8,929 nucleotides of DNA, from contig ONFH01000025.1 of assembly GCA_900317015.1 (NCBI GenBank), positions 1-8,929 on the forward strand, written 5' to 3'. This DNA is from an uncultured Erysipelotrichaceae bacterium. Its GTDB lineage: Bacteria > Bacillota_I > Bacilli_A > Erysipelotrichales > Coprobacillaceae. The notes under the pieces were generated by a model. The model did no database searches and was not told the DNA's origin. It saw only the letters and a list, made by a program, of their open reading frames with translations. The position numbers were made by a program, and so were the translations under genes. Of the stretch, positions 5,637 to 8,929 are shown in pieces (within the stretch, counting starts at the first letter, position 1; the number at the start of each line of letters is the position of its first letter).

Positions 5637-5849
5637 CTAGTCATTTGAGACAACTGTGACATTGGCAGCCTGGATCCCACGATCTGTCTGAACCGTATCG
5701 AAAGTGACCGTCTGTCCTTCTTCAAGGGTCTTAAAACCTTCACCATTGATTGCTGAATAATGAACGAAGATGTCTTTGTTCACTTCATCACTTGTGATGA
5801 AACCGTAGCCTTTGTCTGGCTTAAACCATTTTACTTTACCTGTAGTCAT
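5637..5849 (-). CDS. Cold-shock domain protein (CspA/CspB family)
   Basis: This small OB-fold RNA/single-stranded DNA chaperone destabilises mRNA secondary structure, especially after a temperature drop or in stationary phase. The 70 residues are one complete cold-shock domain: GKVKWFKPDKGYGFITS holds Trp8 and the RNP1 motif KGYGFI (13-18), and DIFVHYSAI (26-34) holds RNP2. The acidic/glycine C-terminal half ends in GIQAANVTVV. AAGGAGGT (5856-5863) lies six bases before the ATG. The predicted promoter gives a leader of about 95 bases, AU-rich and long for a gene of this size, as is usual for cold-shock genes whose leaders act as thermosensors. The gene is monocistronic and divergent from the aminopeptidase gene. 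The individual letter (cspA, B, C or D) cannot be assigned. Confidence 0.96.
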   Translation of the reverse strand: MTTGKVKWFKPDKGYGFITSDEVNKDIFVHYSAINGEGFKTLEEGQTVTFDTVQTDRGIQAANVTVVSND

Positions 5850-5951
5850 AATACGACCTCCTTAAAAAATGAGCAAATCATTCATTATTTAGCAAAATTT
5901 TTAAATGCAATATCTAAAACTACCTAAATTATTTACTGAATTGCTAGGGAT

Positions 5952-5980
5952 ATATTATCATGTTCAAAACTTTAAAGCAA
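5952..5980 (-). promoter_or_regulatory. Promoter of the cold-shock gene
   Basis: On the minus strand TTGCTT (5980-5975) and TAATAT (5957-5952) are 17 bases apart, with TGA directly before the -10 box as an extended element. Transcription would start near 5945, leaving about 95 bases of AU-rich leader before the ATG at 5849. Confidence 0.55.
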
Positions 5981-5982
5981 TC

Positions 5983-5994
5983 AAGGAATTCCTT
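5983..5994. promoter_or_regulatory. 12-bp palindrome next to the cold-shock -35 box
   Basis: AAGGAATTCCTT is a perfect palindrome directly upstream of the -35 box (5975-5980), within the divergent intergenic region between the cold-shock and aminopeptidase genes. It could be an operator, but no regulator or known box is recognised. Confidence 0.25.
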
Positions 5995-6053
5995 TTCACA
6001 TAATTAACCAAACTTTTTAAAGGTTCATTTTAAGTGAATAATAGGATCAGACA

Positions 6054-6062
6054 TGTTAGAAT
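6054..6062 (+). promoter_or_regulatory. Extended -10 promoter of the aminopeptidase gene
   Basis: TGT followed by TAGAAT (6057-6062) forms an extended -10 element, with no clear -35 box (GTGAAT at 6034-6039 is poor). The start would be near 6069, leaving a leader of about 24 bases. An imperfect dyad (TTCATTTTAAGTGAA, 6024-6038) overlaps the -35 position. Confidence 0.45.
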
Positions 6063-6092
6063 AGAAGTAATCAATAAAAAGGTGGTTATCAT

Positions 6093-7316
6093 ATGGATTT
6101 ATTAAATGAATATGCACAACTCATCGTTGTGAAAGGATTAAATTTACAAAAAGGGCAGGATTTAGTCATTACTGCTGACGTTGCCTGTGCAAAGCTAGTG
6201 AAGGCTTGTGCAAAGGTCGCCTTTGAATTAGGCGCTCGTGATGTCATTCCTTATTACTTAGATGAAGAGATCACAAAACTACGTTATACAAATAATGATG
6301 TCGATTACTTTAAAGACGTACCAAACTATATCGTCGACTTACATAATGACTATGCCAAAAAGCATGCCGCTGTCTTATCGATCGTGTCCGAAGATCCTGA
6401 TGCTTTTAAGGATGTGGATCCGAAGAAGTTACAGACACATTCTAAAGCCATCCATGAAGCATGTTCACTTTTCTATGATCATTTGGATTTAATGATCGAT
6501 CGCTGGTGCATCGTTGCTGCTCCTAGTCAGAAGTGGGCCAACAAAGTCTTTGATGATATGAGTGATCAGGAAGCCATGGAAGCTTTATGGAATGCCATTT
6601 ATCATGCTTGTTATGTGGATACGGAGGATCCACTTTCCGCTTGGGACCTTCACCGTGTCTCATTTGAAAACCGTGTCAATAAGCTCAATGCCGCAAAGAT
6701 CACATCATTACATTATACGAATTCATTAGGAACTGATCTGACGATTGGTATGAATAAAGATTACCTCTTTGCTGGAGGAGGCAGTTATACGACTGATGGC
6801 CTTTATTCTTTCCCTAATATTCCAACAGAAGAGATCTTTACATCTCCTAACTATAAGGATGTCAATGGCATCGTCTATAGCTCATTACCACTCAATCATA
6901 ATGGAGCCATCATTAGAGACTTCCATTTAACATTTGAAAATGGTCGTGTGGTCGACTGGGATGCTAAAGAAGGAAAAGATGTTTTAACAAGCATTATTGA
7001 AACAGATGAAGGCTCTCATTATTTAGGAGAAGCTGCTCTTGTTCCTTATGATTCACCAATCTCACAGATGGGGATCTTATTCTACAATACCTTATTTGAT
7101 GAAAATGCAGCCTGTCATTTAGCTTTAGGAAAAGGTTTTGCGGAATGTATCAAAGATGGTATCGGTCTAACAAAAGAACAGCTGTATCAGCGCGGCATCA
7201 ATGATTCCTTAACACATGTCGATTTCATGATCGGCACAAAGGATCTTAATATTGAGGCGACAAAAGAAGATGGCTCAAAAGTCATGATCTTCAAAGATGG
7301 AGTCTTTACATTCTAA
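6093..7316 (+). CDS. M29-family metallo-aminopeptidase (AmpS/PepS type)
   Basis: This cytosolic, metal-dependent aminopeptidase of the thermophilic-aminopeptidase family (AmpS, AmpT, PepS) releases N-terminal residues from peptides. Its 407 residues match the family length (about 410). Expected metal-site residues are present: IPTEEIFTSP (243-252) with the first Glu, LGEAALV (311-317) with Glu313, CHLALG (341-346) with His342, and THVDFMIG (374-381) with His375 and Asp377. The N-terminal half shows the family pattern of a GLNLQKGQDLVI start and an Asp/Tyr-rich YLDEEITK region. The ATG at 6093 follows AAAGGTGG (6078-6085) with a seven-base gap. It is a single-gene unit divergent from the cold-shock gene, with its own extended -10 promoter and terminator. 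It is intact, and base composition matches its neighbours to the left. Peptide specificity cannot be told from sequence. Confidence 0.94.
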   Translation: MDLLNEYAQLIVVKGLNLQKGQDLVITADVACAKLVKACAKVAFELGARDVIPYYLDEEITKLRYTNNDVDYFKDVPNYIVDLHNDYAKKHAAVLSIVSEDPDAFKDVDPKKLQTHSKAIHEACSLFYDHLDLMIDRWCIVAAPSQKWANKVFDDMSDQEAMEALWNAIYHACYVDTEDPLSAWDLHRVSFENRVNKLNAAKITSLHYTNSLGTDLTIGMNKDYLFAGGGSYTTDGLYSFPNIPTEEIFTSPNYKDVNGIVYSSLPLNHNGAIIRDFHLTFENGRVVDWDAKEGKDVLTSIIETDEGSHYLGEAALVPYDSPISQMGILFYNTLFDENAACHLALGKGFAECIKDGIGLTKEQLYQRGINDSLTHVDFMIGTKDLNIEATKEDGSKVMIFKDGVFTF

Positions 7317-7340
7317 AGAAGGCCTATGTGCCTTCTTTTT
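7316..7340 (+). terminator. Terminator of the aminopeptidase gene
   Basis: AAGAAGGC (7316-7323) pairs with GCCTTCTT (7330-7337) around a six-base loop, and TTT follows. It begins at the last base of the stop codon. Confidence 0.85.
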
Positions 7341-7344
7341 GCAT

Positions 7345-7374
7345 AAAAGCACCAATACTTCATCGTATTGGTGC
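7345..7374 (-). terminator. Terminator at the end of the minus-strand repeat array
   Basis: GCACCAATAC (7349-7358) pairs perfectly with GTATTGGTGC (7365-7374) around a six-base loop. The T-run (TTTTAT) is on the minus-strand side, so it ends transcription coming from the 7389-8929 array. It may back up the aminopeptidase terminator in the other direction. Confidence 0.75.
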
Positions 7375-7388
7375 CTATTTGAAAATGA

Positions 7389-7613
7389 TTATTTAAGAAT
7401 AAATAGCGTATTGTACTGATTTCGTAATCTACTTATATGATTTGGATCAATTTCTGGAAAGAGAACTTCAATTTCATGATCTGGCATTCCGGCTTTCATG
7501 AGCTTCCAGATTTCAAAATTTTCCTTTGTGACTCTTTTTTCTACATGCTTCCTTGTGCTTTCAATATATTCAGATATCAAATGTGACACCTCGCTTCCTG
7601 AATGTACGAACAT
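7389..7613 (-). CDS. Truncated paralogue, third copy of the array (one VT repeat left)
   Basis: This 74-residue frame is related to the C-termini of the two upstream copies but is the most diverged. ISEYIESTRKHVEKRVTKENFEIWKLMKAGMPDHEIEVLFPEIDPNHISRLRN aligns with TDYMxSMxxRTRE...VTK...FEIxxLIKSGKSVDEIKALxPEFDKNxIREFRN. Only a single RVTKE unit is left of the VT-x-x repeat. The module is a helix, a coiled-coil linker, then a 'G-x(3)-EI...P-x-ID...I..L' segment resembling the small helical motif that ends Rpn/PD-(D/E)XK-type putative transposases. The ATG at 7613 has no clear ribosome binding site, so translation is doubtful and this may be a gene remnant. The terminator at 7345-7374 follows. 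The homology to the other copies is seen directly; any function is unknown. Confidence 0.45.
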   Translation of the reverse strand: MFVHSGSEVSHLISEYIESTRKHVEKRVTKENFEIWKLMKAGMPDHEIEVLFPEIDPNHISRLRNQYNTLFILK

Positions 7614-7797
7614 TATTATTTTGATTCAAACACAATGCTTTTTATTAAATCTGAAAAGTGAATTCAATAACTATCCTTTCATCTGCCGATGCTATGACAA
7701 GGTAATCAAATATAAGACCTATGGAGAAGATTTTCTTGTGATCAGTACATTCAAATAGCATTTGGCAGTATCACGTTATGATTGAATTGTTAAGCGA
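7614..7797. other. Spacer B between copies 3 and 2, homologous to spacer A
   Basis: This 184-base AT-rich spacer has no convincing gene. It aligns with 8035-8237: a 15-base block (7717-7731 against 8157-8171) and a 13-base block (7745-7757 against 8185-8197) are identical, and from the first of these onward the two align without gaps. The stem sequences around the conserved blocks have diverged, so a conserved RNA fold is not supported. A plus-strand frame over 7498-7758 shows no family features. Confidence 0.5.
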
Positions 7798-7835
7798 TTA
7801 ATTTGTTAAAATGAGATTTCGAAATTCACGAATAT
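7781..7835. repeat. 55-base exact direct repeat, left copy
   Basis: These 55 bases are identical to 8221-8275, an offset of 440 bases. The block spans the stop codon of copy 2 and the start of its downstream spacer. Similarity continues with scattered mismatches to about 7905. Perfect identity over the 3' end suggests recent duplication or gene conversion. Confidence 0.9.
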
Positions 7836-8034
7836 CATTTTTATCAAATTCTGGGTAAAGTGCTTTGATCTCATCAACAGACTTTCCTGCTTTAATTAAC
7901 TTTAAAATTTCAATAAAGTTTTTATTAACTTTTTCAGTAACTTCTTTCGTAACGGCTTCTCTTGTACGTTTAATCATACTTTTCATATAATCTGTCATTG
8001 TCCTTAACACCTCATTCCTTGAGTGTATCAGCAT
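7798..8034 (-). CDS. Truncated paralogue, second copy of the array (three VT repeats)
   Basis: This 78-residue frame is nearly identical in its last 30 residues to the C-terminus of the upstream large gene (GKSVDEIKAL.PEFDKN.IREFRNLILTN). Its N-terminal part MTDYMKSMIKRTRE matches MTDYMNSMINRTRE there. Between these it has only VTKE, VTEK and VNKN, compared with 15 units in the large copy. The upstream domain is missing, and an in-frame TAA lies four codons before the ATG at 8034. That ATG has no good ribosome binding site. An alternative ATG at 7998, at the conserved MTDYM, is preceded by GAGGTG nine bases upstream. The copy may be translated as a short C-terminal module or may be a remnant; the sequence does not decide this. 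The protein family is not recognised with certainty. Confidence 0.5.
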   Translation of the reverse strand: MLIHSRNEVLRTMTDYMKSMIKRTREAVTKEVTEKVNKNFIEILKLIKAGKSVDEIKALYPEFDKNDIREFRNLILTN

Positions 8035-8237
8035 TATTATTTCAATTTAAACATGATGCATTTCTATGCTTTTTAGACTTGAAAAATTGATTCAATGACT
8101 AACAATTCGTATGCCGATGTTGTAGCAGGTAATAAAATCCATATAAAGCAAGCAGAACCTATGGAGAAGATCTGCTTGCAATCGGTACATTCAAATATGA
8201 TTTTGCAGTATTACAAAATCATTGAATTGTTAAGCGA
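8035..8237. other. Spacer A between copies 2 and 1, with two hairpins
   Basis: This 203-base spacer is homologous to 7614-7797. It contains two inverted repeats that spacer B lacks or has lost: GCAAGCAGA/TCTGCTTGC at 8148-8179, and TGATTTTG/CAAAATCA at 8198-8221. A 48-codon plus-strand frame (8095-8241) exists, but its differences from the aligned copy are not concentrated at third codon positions, so I do not call it a gene. Confidence 0.5.
8145..8179 (-). terminator. Possible terminator after the large repeat-bearing gene
   Basis: A nine-base perfect stem (8179-8171 with 8156-8148) has a 14-base loop and is followed on the minus strand by TTTATAT. It lies about 58 bases after the stop at 8238. 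The large loop and short T-run make it a modest candidate. Confidence 0.4.
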
Positions 8238-8275
8238 TTAATTTGTTAAAATGAGATTTCGAAATTCACGAATAT
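8221..8275. repeat. 55-base exact direct repeat, right copy
   Basis: Identical to 7781-7835; spans the stop codon of the large minus-strand gene. Similarity extends with mismatches to about 8345. Confidence 0.9.
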
Positions 8276-8929
8276 AATTCTTATCAAATTCTGGGTGAAG
8301 TGCTTTGATCTCATCAACAGATTTTCCTGACTTAATCAATCTTGTAATCTCAAAAGTGTTTTTTGTGAGTTTTTCTGAGACCGATTCTGTGACTGCTTTG
8401 GTGACTTCTTCCGTGACTTTCTCCGTGACTGCTTTAGTAACCTTCTCCGTGACTGCTTTAGTAACCTTCTCAGTGACTGATTTCGTAACTTTCTCTGTGA
8501 CCTCCTTTGTAACTTTCTCAGTAACTTCTTTTGTAACATCCTCTCTCGTACGATTAATCATACTATTCATATAATCTGTCATTGAACTTAACGCCTCGCT
8601 TTCTTTTTGGGTCATATTGAATCCTTTCAACTTAAGTGTAGCATCTTTTTCATTGCGCTTCATTAAATCTGAGAAAATAATCGAAAGACCTGTAAAACAT
8701 TGATCATCACAAGCTAAAATTTCTTTTTTGCGGTCTTTGTGGCAATTAAATAAGCCGATGATATAACTCTCAATCAGTGGATGGTAGCTTGATGTATTGA
8801 TATTTTCGTTCATGAATGCTGGGCTGACATTAAGAATTTTTCCTTCCAAATCTTTTGTGGCTTCTGTGACCACCCAGAAATTATAAAGTTTAATTTTATG
8901 ATTAATTTTATCCTTCAATTTCTTATACA
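8238..8929 (-). CDS. Repeat-bearing protein of unknown function, first copy of the array, N-terminus outside window
   Basis: I cannot assign this protein to a family with confidence. The frame is open to the right edge (Tyr-Lys-Lys precede the TTG at 8918), so the true start lies outside the window. Numbered from that TTG, residues 1-112 form a globular-looking part with IKLYNFWVVTEATKDLEGKI and ESYIIGLFNCHKD, and three Cys (59, 70, 74). MTDYMNSMINRTRE follows, then 15 tetrapeptides of the VT-x-x type (128-187), probably a long coiled coil or extended helix. The last 40 residues read FEITRLIKSGKSVDEIKALHPEFDKNYIREFRN. A coiled linker plus a 'G-S-x-DEI' tail recalls C-termini of Rpn/PD-(D/E)XK nuclease-type transposases, but the nuclease residues would be upstream and are not seen here. 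It is AT-rich compared with the genes at left. It heads a tandem array with two shorter paralogues. Confidence 0.7.
   Translation of the reverse strand, partial: YKKLKDKINHKIKLYNFWVVTEATKDLEGKILNVSPAFMNENINTSSYHPLIESYIIGLFNCHKDRKKEILACDDQCFTGLSIIFSDLMKRNEKDATLKLKGFNMTQKESEALSSMTDYMNSMINRTREDVTKEVTEKVTKEVTEKVTKSVTEKVTKAVTEKVTKAVTEKVTEEVTKAVTESVSEKLTKNTFEITRLIKSGKSVDEIKALHPEFDKNYIREFRNLILTN
8358..8537 (-). repeat. 12/24-base in-frame tandem repeat encoding VT-x-x units
   Basis: Fifteen 12-base units encode VTEK, VTKA, VTKE and variants, often alternating as a 24-base unit. The two 24-base units at 8421-8444 and 8445-8468 are identical to each other, a sign of recent slippage or unequal exchange. 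Because the period is a multiple of three, other frames on both strands stay open across the tract; these are artefacts. Confidence 0.92.

Noticed and set aside
4991..5849. A BREX or other phage-defence island around the BrxF-like and cold-shock genes
   Set aside because: Only the single small P-loop protein fits. No methyltransferase, helicase, phosphatase-like PglZ or BrxC is present, and the flanks are housekeeping genes.
7498..7758. 86-residue plus-strand frame antisense to copy 3 and through spacer B
   Set aside because: It overlaps copy 3 on the opposite strand, has no ribosome binding site, and its counterpart frame in spacer A contains stops.
8095..8241. 48-codon plus-strand frame in spacer A (starting MTNNSYADVV)
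   Set aside because: The homologous spacer B has two in-frame stops, and the differences fall about equally on all codon positions, so there is no sign of selection on a protein. No good ribosome binding site is present.
8358..8537. Regular repeats suggestive of a CRISPR array
   Set aside because: The units are contiguous 12/24-base repeats without unique spacers and lie in frame inside a coding sequence.
8305..8574. Open frames on the plus strand and in another minus frame across the VT repeat
   Set aside because: They are by-products of a 12-base period with no stop codons in any frame. They have no ribosome binding site and encode low-complexity Val/Thr/Phe or Arg/Gln/Lys-rich sequence.
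7389..8929. Intact insertion sequence
   Set aside because: No terminal inverted repeats, target-site duplication or complete transposase could be found. The direct repeats come from gene duplication within the array.

Overview
The window looks like a chromosomal segment of a low-GC Gram-positive bacterium (Bacillota). The supporting signs are strong AAGGAGG-type ribosome binding sites on nearly every gene, Rho-independent terminators after most genes, sigma-A-like promoters, an MnmM/YtqB-type methyltransferase, an M29 aminopeptidase and a VanY-type carboxypeptidase. An Erysipelotrichia-like gut bacterium would fit the codon use and gene set, but that is an inference from general familiarity, not a demonstrated placement.

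Positions 1-7316 are ordinary housekeeping or metabolic genes in short transcription units. They are: the 3' end of a LOG-family nucleotide phosphoribohydrolase (+); ornithine carbamoyltransferase with its own consensus promoter (+); a convergent, translationally coupled peroxide-defence pair, bcp then yaaA (-); a small three-helix membrane protein (-), divergent from a membrane-anchored VanY-like D,D-carboxypeptidase (+); mnmM, a tRNA wobble-uridine methyltransferase (+); an isolated BrxF-like P-loop protein (-); a cold-shock protein (-); and, divergent from it, an M29 metallo-aminopeptidase (+). Convergent neighbours share bidirectional hairpin terminators at 1396-1420 and 4941-4966. No stretch longer than about 250 bases is without a gene in this part.

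Positions 7349-8929 differ. The region is AT-rich and holds three related minus-strand reading frames in tandem. The rightmost one enters from beyond the window and carries a 15-unit VT-x-x tetrapeptide repeat. The two downstream copies are N-terminally truncated, keep only about three units and one unit, and share the same C-terminal module. The spacers between copies are homologous to each other, and one 55-base block is repeated exactly at an offset of 440 bases. This is a decaying tandem gene array. Its C-terminal layout resembles that of Rpn/PD-(D/E)XK nuclease-type 'transposases', but no catalytic domain lies inside the window.

The most unusual items are the solitary BrxF-like protein (a BREX type 3 component with no BREX genes beside it), which sits behind a promoter overlapped by a cre-like site, and the tandem repeat-bearing array at the right end. 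No complete new system can be demonstrated from the sequence alone.
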